DNA from: Lewinella sp. JB7
Lineage (GTDB): Bacteria > Bacteroidota > Bacteroidia > Chitinophagales > Saprospiraceae
DNA length: 64,000 nucleotides
NCBI RefSeq assembly: GCF_024297185.1
Contig: NZ_JANCTD010000001.1
Span: forward strand, 755,396 to 819,395
Direction of reading: 5' to 3'
In this document: positions 22,635-32,113 of the stretch, in pieces
Numbering within the stretch: position 1 is the first letter of the stretch
How the letters are laid out: every line of letters begins with the position of its first letter
The notes under the pieces: model-generated
Told to the model about the DNA's origin: nothing
Databases searched by the model: none
Seen by the model: the letters and a program-made list of their open reading frames with translations, nothing else
Made by a program: the position numbers and the translations under genes

Positions 22635-24122
22635 CTAAAGGCCGCGGACACCGCGGAACTGTAGCCAGGCGTGCCGGATATCGGGACTGGTGTCAGTTGT
22701 GACCGCCGAACTGCGGTCGGCTACCATGAGTGAGACCGCGGCGGAGCCGTAGTGGCCGCCCCGGGTGCCGACGCCGTGCTGGGTGAGTGGCCAGGTAAGT
22801 ACATTGGCCGACCCGGCCGTGGTCAGGGCGCCGTCACCGTGAGCGTTGGTAAACTGTGTGCCGTCCGTATGGCTGACGGTGATCACTCCTTCGGCCTGAT
22901 TGCCGGATAGCTCCATGTTACCGTAGTAACCGGCGCCACTCCATACGCGGGTGCTGTTCAGGGTCAGGCTGGCGGAATATATGCCCGACCGCAGGGGGCC
23001 GGCGGAGCCCGCCTGCATCGTGTTGTTGTATCCGGCATAACCCGTTTCGGGCAGGAACAAGCTGAGGTTGGTAATATTTTCGGTGGGACTGTTGAGCAGG
23101 GCGGGCTGGAGGGCCCAACCAGCAATGGCGTCAGTCCCCCAGGCGAACCCTTCTACGGTTGGGGTTTCCGGACCCCGGCAGAGCTTTTCGAACTCCATCT
23201 CCGTCATGGGGCGCAGGCCGGACCAGTCCAGGTAGGCCAACATATCGCTTACGGAAACGTAACCGACGGGGACGTGGGGGGCGGTGGTGGATGCATCGCC
23301 CCCGGCAAGGTCGTCGTAGGCGATCGCGTTGCGGTTAAGTACCGCATCGGTACCCTTCCCGTTACTGTCGGTGAGATCGCGCAGTGCCTTCTGGGTGGGG
23401 GTCAGCGTGTTGAAGAAGTCGACGTACTGTTGCTGCGACAGTTCGTACTTCATGGCGTAGAAGGCCCGGTAGCCCTTCGGGAAGCCGGCCGGAATCGTGG
23501 TGGGAACGTTCGTAGCGGTTCCGACTTCGAAATTGAGCATGTCTTTGCCGTTGCCAACGGTAATAGCATTGAATGAGCTGACGGAGTAGGGTGGCCGTTT
23601 CCAGGGGTGACTGCCCGAATAGAATTGATTCACTTCGGTACCCCAGCTGTCACTACCTAGTTGAAACGCTCCCTGCGGAACGTACACCATCTCGACGCCG
23701 AATACCTGGAACTCGAGGTTTTCGATCCAGTCGACGCCGTTGGCCGCCAGGTTCATGCGCAGGCGTGTCTGTTGGTAATTGACACTGCCCGACGTAGTGG
23801 ATGCCGCGTAAATCATCGCCCCGGTCCCGTCCAGTATGTCGATGGTAGCGCCCGTAGGGGCCGCTGGGGGAGTGGTCAGCACGATGTGTTGCCATTCGCC
23901 GTCGGTGTCCGGGCGAAATTTAGCGAAGACCCAGGCCGCGTCCCAGTTGCCGGGTGCCGCGCTCGTGCGCCAGGAATTGTCCCAGGAAAGGTCGAAAGTC
24001 AGAAGGGCAAAGCCGGAATTATCGACTTCGTAGTCGACGTTTAAACCCGTGATTTGAATGTTATTGCCCAATAGGACACTCCCCCCGGGTAGGAGAAAAA
24101 GGAGCAGGTAAAATCTTACCAT
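22635..24122 (-). CDS. Exported SUMF1/formylglycine-generating-enzyme-like protein
   Basis: The 495-residue protein begins with a signal peptide (VRFYLLLFLLPGGSVLLG). Residues 25-145 form a beta-rich domain unique to this kind of Bacteroidota protein. From about 148 (MVYVPQGAFQLGS) to the end it follows the SUMF1/FGE-sulfatase pattern: FYAMKYELSQQQYVDFFNTL, PVGYVSVSDMLAYLDWSGLRPMTEMEFEKLCRG, NMELSGNQAEGVI, and terminal WLQFRGVRGL. True formylglycine enzymes need a Cys pair that I do not see here, and no sulfatase is nearby, so a binding or structural role (as in gliding-linked FGE proteins) is more likely. No T9SS tail is present. Upstream is a long AT-richer leader. Confidence 0.78.
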   Translation of the reverse strand: MVRFYLLLFLLPGGSVLLGNNIQITGLNVDYEVDNSGFALLTFDLSWDNSWRTSAAPGNWDAAWVFAKFRPDTDGEWQHIVLTTPPAAPTGATIDILDGTGAMIYAASTTSGSVNYQQTRLRMNLAANGVDWIENLEFQVFGVEMVYVPQGAFQLGSDSWGTEVNQFYSGSHPWKRPPYSVSSFNAITVGNGKDMLNFEVGTATNVPTTIPAGFPKGYRAFYAMKYELSQQQYVDFFNTLTPTQKALRDLTDSNGKGTDAVLNRNAIAYDDLAGGDASTTAPHVPVGYVSVSDMLAYLDWSGLRPMTEMEFEKLCRGPETPTVEGFAWGTDAIAGWALQPALLNSPTENITNLSLFLPETGYAGYNNTMQAGSAGPLRSGIYSASLTLNSTRVWSGAGYYGNMELSGNQAEGVITVSHTDGTQFTNAHGDGALTTAGSANVLTWPLTQHGVGTRGGHYGSAAVSLMVADRSSAVTTDTSPDIRHAWLQFRGVRGL

Positions 24123-24453
24123 GGTTAAATTTTGTCACCTAGCCACTTTGTGCCAAAATTGCGGACGCCACTCCCGTTAGAGCGGTGATCGTGTGTATTG
24201 CTGATGTGTCTTGAAAAGCAAAAACAGTCTGCTACCTAGCCAGTAGCCGCAACGTATAGACCAAAAAAGTGAACTCTGGTGGGATCTTGAGTAGAAATCG
24301 TAAACCTGTGGATTGCACCGTAAAAACAGTGTAATCCGTGCCTCGCTTCCGGGTTAGCCTACCGCGGAAACTTATGATCAAAACGGCAAATAATTTATGT
24401 CATTGCCGGACAATAAATATTAACACCTATTAGTTACGCACCGCTCGGATCGC
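24123..24453. other. Non-coding 330 nt between SUMF1-like gene and efflux operon
   Basis: AT-richer than the flanks and holds two copies of ACCTAGCCA about 100 nt apart and two AAAAACAGT words. It would contain the promoter of the SUMF1-like gene (reading left) and the 3' region of the efflux operon. No clear -7 box or terminator stem was identified. Confidence 0.4.
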
Positions 24454-25857
24454 CTATCGCCACCCTCCCCCCAGGGCTTCGTACAGATCCACGATAGCCT
24501 GCAGGCGCTGATTTTTGACGGAAACGAGGTCGAGGCCAGTGCCCAGGGCATTCTCGCGGGCCCGCAGGACTTCCAGGTAATTGGCGTAGCCGTTGGCCAG
24601 CAACTCCTCGGAGTATTCCGTAGCCAGTTGGTAAGCGGCTAGTTCCCGCTCCTTCACCCCAATCTTCGCTTCGGCCGCTTCGTAGTTGTAGAGGGCGTCG
24701 GCCACCTCCTTACCGGCCGCCAGTACGGCCGAGCGGAAATCCAGGAAGGCCTGTTCCCGTTGCAGTTCCGCCACGGCGTACTGGGTCCTGATCTGCCGTC
24801 CGTCGATGATGGGCCGCGTCAGTCCGCCCACCAGGGTAGCGAAGATGGAGCTGGGACTGAAGAAGTCGCCGAGCGTCAGACTCTGCAGACCGGCCGTTGC
24901 CGATAACCGCAGGGCGGGGTAGAAGTCGGCCCGGGCCACGTTCGTCAGTTCGAAGGCGTTCACGAGGGCGTACTCCGCGGCGGCTACGTCGGGTCGGTTC
25001 GCGAGCAATTGGGCGGGGACGCCGGAGCGCAGCTCATCGGTAAGGCGTTGCTCCGTCAGGGACGAGCGGGGAAACGCCCGTGGATCGGTGCCCAGCAGGA
25101 TCGATAGCGTGTTTTCCAACAAGTGAACCCGCAGATCCAGATCGATCAGAATGGCCTGCGCGGTATAGATCTGGGCTTCGGTTTGCTGTACGCCCACCTC
25201 CGTCACGCTGCCCGCCTCCTTCAGCGCGCGGGTGGTTTCGAGGCTGTTTTCCCGGTTAGCGATGGTTTCCTGGGTGATGCGCCGCTGCTCGTCCACGGCC
25301 AGCAGGTCGTAGTACGTAGAGGCGATATTGGCTACCAGGCGGCTCTTGACGGCCCGGTGGGCGGCGACCGATTGAAGGTACTGGGCCGCCTGCGCCCGCT
25401 GGGCGCTCTTGATCTTGTCCCAGATGTCCGCCTCCCAGGAGAGGGTGCCGCTGAGTTGGAACTGATCGAGGGAACTGAAGAACCCGCCGAACTGACTGTT
25501 CTTGGACAGCTGGGAACGGCTGTACTGCAGCGTTCCGTCCAGGGTCGGCCGGTTGCGGACGTTCGCCCGGTCGAGATAGGCCCGGGCAATGGCGATCTGC
25601 CGGATGGCGGTGCGGATGTCAATATTGCTGTCCAGCCCCTCCTGGATGTATCCCCGCAGGTAGGAATCGGTGAAGAGGTCGGCCCAGGAAACGAGAGCCA
25701 GCGACTGGCTGTCGCGCGCCAGGCTGTCGGTGCGGTAGTAAGCGGCGGTTACGACTTCCGCCGTGGGACGTACGTAGGATTTCGCCGTATAGCAGGACGT
25801 CAGGAACAAGGGCAGCCCAAGTAACAGCAGGAAACGGGGAGTGAATGATGGGGTCAT
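24454..25857 (-). CDS. RND efflux outer-membrane channel (TolC/OprM/NodT type)
   Basis: The 467-residue lipoprotein (lipobox LFLTSC, Cys22) has the OEP fold: AKSYVRPTAEV at the N-terminus, paired long helices with repeats such as DSNIDIRTAIRQIAIARAYLDRANVRNRPTLDGTLQYSRSQ and, later, NVARADFYPALRLSATAGLQSL, and the C-terminal LLANGYANYLEVLRARENAL. It forms the trimeric exit duct of a tripartite pump across the outer membrane. It is the last gene of a three-gene operon: the stop of the pump gene at 25862 is 4 nt before this start. No regulator gene accompanies the operon. Confidence 0.93.
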   Translation of the reverse strand: MTPSFTPRFLLLLGLPLFLTSCYTAKSYVRPTAEVVTAAYYRTDSLARDSQSLALVSWADLFTDSYLRGYIQEGLDSNIDIRTAIRQIAIARAYLDRANVRNRPTLDGTLQYSRSQLSKNSQFGGFFSSLDQFQLSGTLSWEADIWDKIKSAQRAQAAQYLQSVAAHRAVKSRLVANIASTYYDLLAVDEQRRITQETIANRENSLETTRALKEAGSVTEVGVQQTEAQIYTAQAILIDLDLRVHLLENTLSILLGTDPRAFPRSSLTEQRLTDELRSGVPAQLLANRPDVAAAEYALVNAFELTNVARADFYPALRLSATAGLQSLTLGDFFSPSSIFATLVGGLTRPIIDGRQIRTQYAVAELQREQAFLDFRSAVLAAGKEVADALYNYEAAEAKIGVKERELAAYQLATEYSEELLANGYANYLEVLRARENALGTGLDLVSVKNQRLQAIVDLYEALGGGWR

Positions 25858-25861
25858 GGTC

Positions 25862-28800
25862 CTACTCTTCTTCTAATTCAAGGATGGGCGCGGAGGCGGG
25901 CGCGCCGGTAATCTTTTCCTGTATCCACTGAAAAAAGATGAACAGGATGGGAATCACGAAGACGCCGAGAATGGTCCCGACCAGCAAGCCTCCGACGGCC
26001 CCCGTCCCGATGGAACGGTTGCCGGCCGCCCCGACCCCGCTGGCCAGCACGAGGGGCATCAGACCCAGAATGAAGGCGAATGAGGTCATCAGGATGGGGC
26101 GCAGTCGTGCCTCGGCTCCGGCGACGGCGGCGTGCACGATGGATTCTCCGTTGCGCCGCCGTTGCACGGCAAACTCCACGATCAGGATAGCATTCTTCGC
26201 CAGCAGGCCCAGCAACATGATGAGGGCGATCTGGAAGTAGATGTTGTTCTCCAGTCCCATCCACTGGGTCGTGAAGTACGCCCCGAATACCCCGAGCGGT
26301 AGGGACAGCAGCACCGACAAGGGTGTGAGGTAACTCTCATACTGCGCCGCCAGCAGGAAGTACACGAACACCAGGGAGAGGAGAAATATGGTGGTGGTCT
26401 GGTCCCCGGCGTTCACCTCCTCCCGGGTAAGCCCGGAGTAGGCCGTGGTATAGTTGGCCGGCAGGGTCGTGGCGACCGCTTCCACCGCGGCGATGGCGTC
26501 GCCCGAACTGTAGCCCGGATTGGTCGCCGCGGTGATCTTGGCGGCGTTGAACAGATTAAAGCGGGAGACGAACTGGGGACCGTAGACGCGCTTCAGGGAG
26601 ACAAACTGGGTGATGGGCGCCATTTCTCCGCTCCCGGTACGGATGTAGATTTTGCCGAGGTCGGATTCGTCGGCCCGGTCCTCCGGCAGTGCCTGAATGT
26701 ACACGCGGTACTGCTTGCCGAAGCGGGAGAAGTCGGCGGCGAACAGACTGCCGATGTAGCCCTGCAGCGTCGAGAATATACTGCTGATCTCCACGCCCGT
26801 TTCCTTTGCCAGGGGAGTGTTGATCTCGAGTTCGTACTGGGGGTAGACGGTATTGAAGGAGGACTGGGCGTACTGGATCTCCGGCCGCTCGGTGAGCCTG
26901 GCGATAAATTCCTGGTTCACCCGGTCGAGCTCCTCGAAACTGCCCCCCGAACGATCGAGGAGGTTGACTTCCGCCCCCGCCGCCTGCCCGAATCCGGGGA
27001 TGCTCGGCGGGGCGAAGAATACGATGCTGGCTTCGGGGATCGTCGCCGCGGCGGCGAACATCTTGCCCGTGATGGTTTCGATGGACAGGGAGTCGGCGGT
27101 CCGTTCCTCCCAGTCGAGCAGGCGAATGAAGCCGAGCCCGAAGTTGCTGCCCGAGCCGCCGAGAAAGCTCCGGCCCTCCACCAGCGACCCGCGCAGTACG
27201 CCCGGAATACGGCTGATCTTGTCGTATAAGTCCACGTTTACCTGGTGGGTGCGGTCGATGGATGCACCGGCCGGCAACTCCACGTTGACGAAGATGATGC
27301 CCCGGTCCTCGTTCGGTACGAAGCCGGTCCGTACCTGCCCGGCTGACCACCACACGCCCCCGACGGCCGCCAGTAGGACGACGACGGTGATCCACTTGTG
27401 GCGGTAGAGGAAGTGCACGGAGCGGCCGTAACGGTTGACCGTCGCGTCAAAGCCCCGGTTGAAGGCGGCAAAGAACCGCTGACTCAGTTTTCGCCCGTCA
27501 ACCCCCGCCTTCTCGTCGTGACCCTTCAGGAACAGGGCACAGAGGGCCGGACTCAGCGTAAGGGCGTTAACGGCCGAAATGATGATGGCCACGATCAGCG
27601 TAATGCCGAATTGCTGGTAGAACACCCCGGTGGGGCCCTGCACGAAGGTGACGGGTATGAACACCGCGGCCATGACCAGGGTGATCGAAATGATGGCTCC
27701 GGAAATATCTTCCATCGCCCGTTCAGTGGCTACGCGGGCGTCGTTCTCCCCCTCGTCGATCTTGGCGTGAACGGCCTCCACGACTACGATGGCGTCGTCC
27801 ACCACGATCCCGATGGCGAGCACCAGAGCAAAGAGCGTAAGTAGGTTAATGGAGTAACCGAAGAGGTTGAGGAAGAAGAAGGTGCCGATGATCGATACCG
27901 GCACCGCGATGGCGGGAATGAGCGTCGAGCGAAAGTCCTGCAGAAAGATGAATACCACGATAAAGACCAGCAGAAAGGCCTCGGCCAGGGTCTCCACGAC
28001 CTTCTCGATGGAAGCGTTGAGGAAGTTATTGGTGTTGTAGGGCACGAAGATCTCCATCCCCTCGGGCAGTTCGGCCTCGATCTCGTCCAGGCGCACCTGT
28101 ATCTCGTCGATGATGTCGCGGGCATTGGAACCCTTGATCTGGAAGATGCCCATATTCACGGCCGGATAGCCGCTAGTGAGCGATCCGCCGAGGTACGACT
28201 GAGCTCCGAGCTCCACTTCCGCTACGTCGGAAAGCCGCAGATATTCTCCCTCGCCGAGGGCCTTGACGATGATGTCGCTGTACTGCTGCTCGGTCTTGAA
28301 GCGACCGCTGTACTTGATGGTGTAGCTGAAGGCCTCGCCGTTGTTGTCGCCGAGCGATCCGGCGGCGGCCTCCAGGCTTTGCTCGCGCAGGGCCGCGGTG
28401 ATGTCGCCGGGAATCAGGTTGTAGGCCGCGAGCTTATCGGGTTGCAGCCAGATGCGCATCGCGTAATCCTTGGCCCCGAATACGTTGACGTCGCCGACGC
28501 CGTTGACCCGTTGCAGCTCGGGGATGACGTTGATCTTCAGGTAGTTCTGAATGAAGATGTCGTCGTAATCCGCGTTGGTGCTGTAGAACGAGATGAACAT
28601 CAGGGCGCTCGTCTGTTGCTTCTGTACGGTGACGCCCGTCTGGATGACGGCCTGCGGCAGGAGGGGATTGGCCCGGGAGACGCGGTTCTGGACGTTGACG
28701 GCGGCAATGTCCTGGTCGACGTCCTGATCGAAGTACACGGTGATGGAGGCCGTGCCGCTGTTGGTCGCCGTGGAGGTGAGGTAGGTCATTCCCTCCACGC

Positions 28801-29011
28801 CGTTGATCTGTTCCTCGAGGGGGATGATTACGCTCTCCAGGATCGTCTCGGCGTTGGCGCCCGGATAGCTGGCCGCGACCGTAATGGTCGGGGGAGCAAT
28901 GTCGGGGTACTGGGTGATCGGGAGCTGCGACAGTCCCAGAAAACCCAGAATCAATATGATGATGGAGACCACGGTGGAGAGCACCGGGCGATCGATGAAG
29001 GTCTTAAGCAT
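25862..29011 (-). CDS. RND efflux pump permease, HAE1 (AcrB-like) family
   Basis: The 1049-residue inner-membrane transporter starts MLKTFIDRPVLSTVVSIIILILGFLGL, with twelve expected TM segments in two halves. The proton-relay Asp pair is present in TM4 (GIVVDDAIVVVEAVH), and the RND motif AEAFLLVFIVVFIFLQDFRSTLIP is clear. The periplasmic porter segments (IFQIKGSNARDIIDEIQ, FNTVYPQYELEINTPLAKETGV) match drug-type HAE1 pumps rather than metal (CusA) pumps; the Met triad of CusA is not apparent. It exports hydrophobic toxic compounds using the proton gradient. Middle gene of the operon between adaptor and outer-membrane channel. Confidence 0.95.
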   Translation of the reverse strand: MLKTFIDRPVLSTVVSIIILILGFLGLSQLPITQYPDIAPPTITVAASYPGANAETILESVIIPLEEQINGVEGMTYLTSTATNSGTASITVYFDQDVDQDIAAVNVQNRVSRANPLLPQAVIQTGVTVQKQQTSALMFISFYSTNADYDDIFIQNYLKINVIPELQRVNGVGDVNVFGAKDYAMRIWLQPDKLAAYNLIPGDITAALREQSLEAAAGSLGDNNGEAFSYTIKYSGRFKTEQQYSDIIVKALGEGEYLRLSDVAEVELGAQSYLGGSLTSGYPAVNMGIFQIKGSNARDIIDEIQVRLDEIEAELPEGMEIFVPYNTNNFLNASIEKVVETLAEAFLLVFIVVFIFLQDFRSTLIPAIAVPVSIIGTFFFLNLFGYSINLLTLFALVLAIGIVVDDAIVVVEAVHAKIDEGENDARVATERAMEDISGAIISITLVMAAVFIPVTFVQGPTGVFYQQFGITLIVAIIISAVNALTLSPALCALFLKGHDEKAGVDGRKLSQRFFAAFNRGFDATVNRYGRSVHFLYRHKWITVVVLLAAVGGVWWSAGQVRTGFVPNEDRGIIFVNVELPAGASIDRTHQVNVDLYDKISRIPGVLRGSLVEGRSFLGGSGSNFGLGFIRLLDWEERTADSLSIETITGKMFAAAATIPEASIVFFAPPSIPGFGQAAGAEVNLLDRSGGSFEELDRVNQEFIARLTERPEIQYAQSSFNTVYPQYELEINTPLAKETGVEISSIFSTLQGYIGSLFAADFSRFGKQYRVYIQALPEDRADESDLGKIYIRTGSGEMAPITQFVSLKRVYGPQFVSRFNLFNAAKITAATNPGYSSGDAIAAVEAVATTLPANYTTAYSGLTREEVNAGDQTTTIFLLSLVFVYFLLAAQYESYLTPLSVLLSLPLGVFGAYFTTQWMGLENNIYFQIALIMLLGLLAKNAILIVEFAVQRRRNGESIVHAAVAGAEARLRPILMTSFAFILGLMPLVLASGVGAAGNRSIGTGAVGGLLVGTILGVFVIPILFIFFQWIQEKITGAPASAPILELEEE

Positions 29012-29031
29012 CGGAGAGGGAGCTGGGGCGG

Positions 29032-30159
29032 TTACCGGAATACGGTGGGGAGGGGTTGGGCAATACTGTCGAAAGCGATCTGGGCGGGCTTCACCTTGGT
29101 TCCCCCCCGGAGCTTAGCTACGCCGCTGGCCACGATGCGGTCACCCGCCTGCACGCCGGCCGACACGACGAAGAGGTTGTCTACCTCAGCCGCCACCGTG
29201 ATGGGGACGGACACGGCGGTGCTGTCCTCGTTGACGCGGTACACGTAGGTCCTTCCCTGCTGCTCGTAGGTGGTGGTCTTGGGGACCACGACGGCCCCCG
29301 GGTAGGTGCGGGGCAGCAAAATGGTGGCGCTGCTTCCGTCGCTCAGCAGACCGGCGGGGTTGCGAAAGACGGCCCGGAACTGCACGGTACCCGTCTGGTC
29401 GTTGACGCGATTAATGACCGCCTCGATCTTTCCCTCTCCCGTGTAGGTGCTGCCGTTGCTCAGCAGTAGGCTCACCGGGGGCAGATTTGCGATCTTTTCG
29501 TCCATCGTTTCTCCCGCGGTAAGTTGAAAGAAGTCCAGATACTCACTCTCGGTCAGGGAAAAGTAGGCGTACACCCGACTGATGTCGGACACCGTCGTCA
29601 GGGGTTCCGTGCTGGCCGGACTGACCAGGGATCCTTTCCGTAGCCGGATGCGGCCGAGGTATCCGTCGATGGGACTCACGATCCGCCCGTAATTGATGTT
29701 GGCCGCGATACCGTCCAGGCCGCTCCGGGCCTGCTGAAGCCGGGCGCGCGCGGTTTCCAATTGGACGTTGCTGATGATGTTCTTTTCCACCAGCGGCTCC
29801 AGCTTGTCGACTTCCACCTGAGCGGCGTGCACGTTGGCGCGGGCGGCGGCGGCATCCTGGTTCAGGGCCTGGGTTTCCAGGCGGAAGAGGAGCTGACCGC
29901 GGCGTACGGCCTGCCCCTCATCGACCAGCACGTCGGTGACGTAGCCGGAAATCTTGGCGCGTACCTCGCTGTTGACCACGCCGGTGAGGCGGGCGGGGTA
30001 TTCCCGGTCGATGGTGACCGACTGGGTGGGGACGGTCAGTACCGCGAAGGTCTGGGGACCGGCCGGGGCGGCGGCGGTAGGTGCGGCGTCGTCGTCGGTA
30101 CAGGATGCGAGTACCGACCCCACGAACAGGAGGGGGAGGAGGAGATTCGAAAATTTCAT
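29032..30159 (-). CDS. RND efflux periplasmic adaptor (AcrA/MexA type)
   Basis: The 375-residue lipoprotein (lipobox GSVLASC, Cys19) has the membrane-fusion order: lipoyl half-motif IDREYPARLTGVVNSEVRAKISGYVTDVLVDEGQAVRRGQLLFRLET (about 48-94), a helical hairpin (about 98-145), the second lipoyl half (INYGRIVSPIDGYLGRIRLRKGSLV), and the beta-barrel domain with AVFRNPAGLLSDGSSATILL. It links the pump to the channel in the periplasm. First gene of the operon; the pump gene begins 20 nt later. The promoter should lie in 30160-30490, which also holds an inverted pair of repeat elements. Confidence 0.94.
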   Translation of the reverse strand: MKFSNLLLPLLFVGSVLASCTDDDAAPTAAAPAGPQTFAVLTVPTQSVTIDREYPARLTGVVNSEVRAKISGYVTDVLVDEGQAVRRGQLLFRLETQALNQDAAAARANVHAAQVEVDKLEPLVEKNIISNVQLETARARLQQARSGLDGIAANINYGRIVSPIDGYLGRIRLRKGSLVSPASTEPLTTVSDISRVYAYFSLTESEYLDFFQLTAGETMDEKIANLPPVSLLLSNGSTYTGEGKIEAVINRVNDQTGTVQFRAVFRNPAGLLSDGSSATILLPRTYPGAVVVPKTTTYEQQGRTYVYRVNEDSTAVSVPITVAAEVDNLFVVSAGVQAGDRIVASGVAKLRGGTKVKPAQIAFDSIAQPLPTVFR

Positions 30160-30313
30160 ACGGAAATCGTTCTCGGTCCGGCCGGTGGCAGGGGTCGGAC
30201 TTCATTGCTGGGCGGTAGAAATACGGTTCTTCGGGTGGGCGCTATCGGCCCCTCGGGGATTGAGTTGCGCTAACGCCCCGACGGAAATGAAAGTTGGCTT
30301 TTTCCGAACGCCG

Positions 30314-30333
30314 GTTGCTCCCGCGCACGCGCC
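30314..30333 (-). repeat. Copy 4 of dispersed 20-nt GC-rich element (reverse)
   Basis: The minus strand reads GGCGCGTGCGCGGGAGCAAC, which differs from the consensus GGCGGGNNCGCGGGAGCMAT at two positions. It faces copy 5 in inverted orientation with GCTCCCGCG and CGCGGGAGC as perfectly complementary 9-bp arms. Confidence 0.5.
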
Positions 30334-30344
30334 ACCGCACGTTG

Positions 30345-30360
30345 TGACACTGAGCTGTCA
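30345..30360. promoter_or_regulatory. TGACA-N6-TGTCA dyad
   Basis: Short perfect inverted repeat centred between two inverted repeat-element copies in the divergent promoter region of the efflux operon. Candidate operator; no adjacent regulator gene. Confidence 0.35.
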
Positions 30361-30364
30361 ATTC

Positions 30365-30384
30365 GGCGGAAACGCGGGAGCCGG
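30365..30384 (+). repeat. Copy 5 of dispersed 20-nt GC-rich element
   Basis: Reads GGCGGAAACGCGGGAGCCGG, a three-mismatch match to the consensus. Together with copy 4 it can form an imperfect hairpin or cruciform spanning about 30311-30384. Confidence 0.45.
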
Positions 30385-30490
30385 CCAGTCAAACGCTTGC
30401 TACCTTCTACCGGCTGGCGTACCTTGCCCGTAAGTCGCTGACATTCGGTGACTTGATTCTCATGAATTAGCTTTCGACTACCTACAGAAC

Positions 30491-32113
30491 ATGCAACGCT
30501 TTTACCTATTTTTCCTCTGGGGACTCCTCGGGGTGCCCGGCGCGCTTTCCGCTCAGAAAATAATATCGCAACCCCTGACCGAGCACGGGGGCTGTTACCT
30601 GCCGCCGGCCGTCAGCGAGCATACGATCAGTCGTCCGTACGCCTTCCGGGACGCCGTTCGTCCGAAGGCCCTGACCTATTCCATCAATTACGTAGCCGAC
30701 GGCGGTCAACTCAACGGACGCAACTGTACTACCTGGCCGGAAGCCGCCAAAACGGCCTTTGAGTACGGGACCTCCATCTGGTCCGACGTGCTCCAGAACG
30801 ATCAAACCATCAATGTAGATGCCTGCTATTCTCCGGACCTCAGCGGCGGCACCCTCGGATCGGCTTCCGCAAGCCTGCGGGCGATCGGGCCGGTCGGGAG
30901 TTACGACTACGTCGTATACCCCCAGGCGCTGGCGGAAAACCTGCTGAATACCTCGCTGTCGGGCGCCGACATCAGCGTGTACATCAACGCGAATTTCGCG
31001 CCCAACTTCTACTTCGGTACCGACGCCGCCCCGCCGAACGACAAGATCGACTTCGTAACCCTCACCGTCCACGAACTCGGTCACGGTCTGGGTTTTTCCG
31101 GCAGTGCCCGCATCGACGACGGCGTGGACACCACCGGAACGGGCGCTCAGACCGAATGTGACGGGGTGAACGGAAGTGGCTGTTTAGGGTATTTCTTCGA
31201 CCCGACGGGCACGGGGGCCGCGTACTATCCGACGATCTACGACATCTTCGCCGACCGCGGTTCGGATCAGACGGCCCTGCTGTCCATCACCCCCCACCCC
31301 GGCCCCGACTACGCTACGGCCTTTACCGGGGGCAGCGGCGGGGTGTTCTACGACGAAAGTAATCTGGATGAATTCGCCGTCGGGACGAATACATTTCAAC
31401 TGTATACGCCCGCTACTTTCCAGCCGGGCAGCTCCTTCAGCCACTTCAACGATAATACCGAGGTCATGTATTACTCCCTTTCGTACGGCAACGCCGTCCA
31501 CGACGTAGGCAATGCGGCGGTGGTCATGCAGAACATGGGGTGGCCCGCCGCCACGGCCGCCCCGGTGACGCTCATCTCGTTTACGGGGGCTGCGGGGGAG
31601 CGGGGCGTGGAACTGGAATGGCTGACCGCCACGGAGGTGAACAATGCCGCCTTCGACGTGGAGGCCAGTCGGGACGGATCCACCTTCGCCGCGATCGGGC
31701 GACTGCCGGGTAAGGGGACTACGGACCGGGAGACGAGCTATTCCTTCCGGGACGCCACGCCGACGGCCGGCACCAACCACTACCGCTTGCGGCAGGTCGA
31801 CTTCGACGGCAGCGTCACCTACGGTCCGGTGATCGGGGTGGAGTTCGCGGTGGACGATACCCGGCTCGGACTTGCCTATCCCAATCCGACGAGCGATCGC
31901 CGCGTGACGCTCGATTACCTTACTCCCCGGGCGCGGGAACTGTCGGTGACCGTCATCGACGGGGCGGGGCGCCTGCTGGAGCAACGGAACTTTGCCGCAC
32001 GGGCCGGCAGGAACCGGCTTGGCTTCGACCTTGCGGACTACGTTCCGGGATTATACGTGTTGCGGGTAGATGACGGGCAGACGGCCAACTACCGACGGGT
32101 GATCGTGCGTTAA
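30491..32113 (+). CDS. Secreted metalloprotease with T9SS sorting tail
   Basis: The 540-residue protein has a signal peptide (LFFLWGLLGVPGALSAQ, cut near 21) and a zinc motif His194-Glu195-Leu-Gly-His198 (TVHELGHGLGFSGS). In metzincins the third ligand would be three residues after the conserved Gly; here that position is also Gly, so the third ligand is elsewhere or missing. Downstream, YSLSYGNAVHDVGNAAVVMQNMGWP looks like the end of the catalytic domain. Residues about 355-440 form a fibronectin-like sandwich (LISFTGAAGERGVELEWLTATE), and the tail LGLAYPNPTSDRRVTLDYL...GLYVLRVDDGQTANYRRVIVR is a T9SS CTD. Secreted across the outer membrane, probably for protein feeding. Divergent from the efflux operon. 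Confidence 0.82.
   Translation: MQRFYLFFLWGLLGVPGALSAQKIISQPLTEHGGCYLPPAVSEHTISRPYAFRDAVRPKALTYSINYVADGGQLNGRNCTTWPEAAKTAFEYGTSIWSDVLQNDQTINVDACYSPDLSGGTLGSASASLRAIGPVGSYDYVVYPQALAENLLNTSLSGADISVYINANFAPNFYFGTDAAPPNDKIDFVTLTVHELGHGLGFSGSARIDDGVDTTGTGAQTECDGVNGSGCLGYFFDPTGTGAAYYPTIYDIFADRGSDQTALLSITPHPGPDYATAFTGGSGGVFYDESNLDEFAVGTNTFQLYTPATFQPGSSFSHFNDNTEVMYYSLSYGNAVHDVGNAAVVMQNMGWPAATAAPVTLISFTGAAGERGVELEWLTATEVNNAAFDVEASRDGSTFAAIGRLPGKGTTDRETSYSFRDATPTAGTNHYRLRQVDFDGSVTYGPVIGVEFAVDDTRLGLAYPNPTSDRRVTLDYLTPRARELSVTVIDGAGRLLEQRNFAARAGRNRLGFDLADYVPGLYVLRVDDGQTANYRRVIVR

Larger units (their letters stand above)
30160..30490. other. Divergent promoter region (331 nt) between efflux operon and metalloprotease gene
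   Basis: Carries the two inverted repeat-element copies at 30314-30333 and 30365-30384 and, between them, the dyad TGACA-N6-TGTCA (30345-30360). TACCTTGC at 30420-30427 is a poor -7 candidate for the rightward gene. No small gene is supported. Confidence 0.5.

Noticed and set aside
22635-24122. True formylglycine-generating enzyme
   Set aside because: The catalytic Cys pair expected of FGE is not seen and no sulfatase gene is near, so only the fold name is used.
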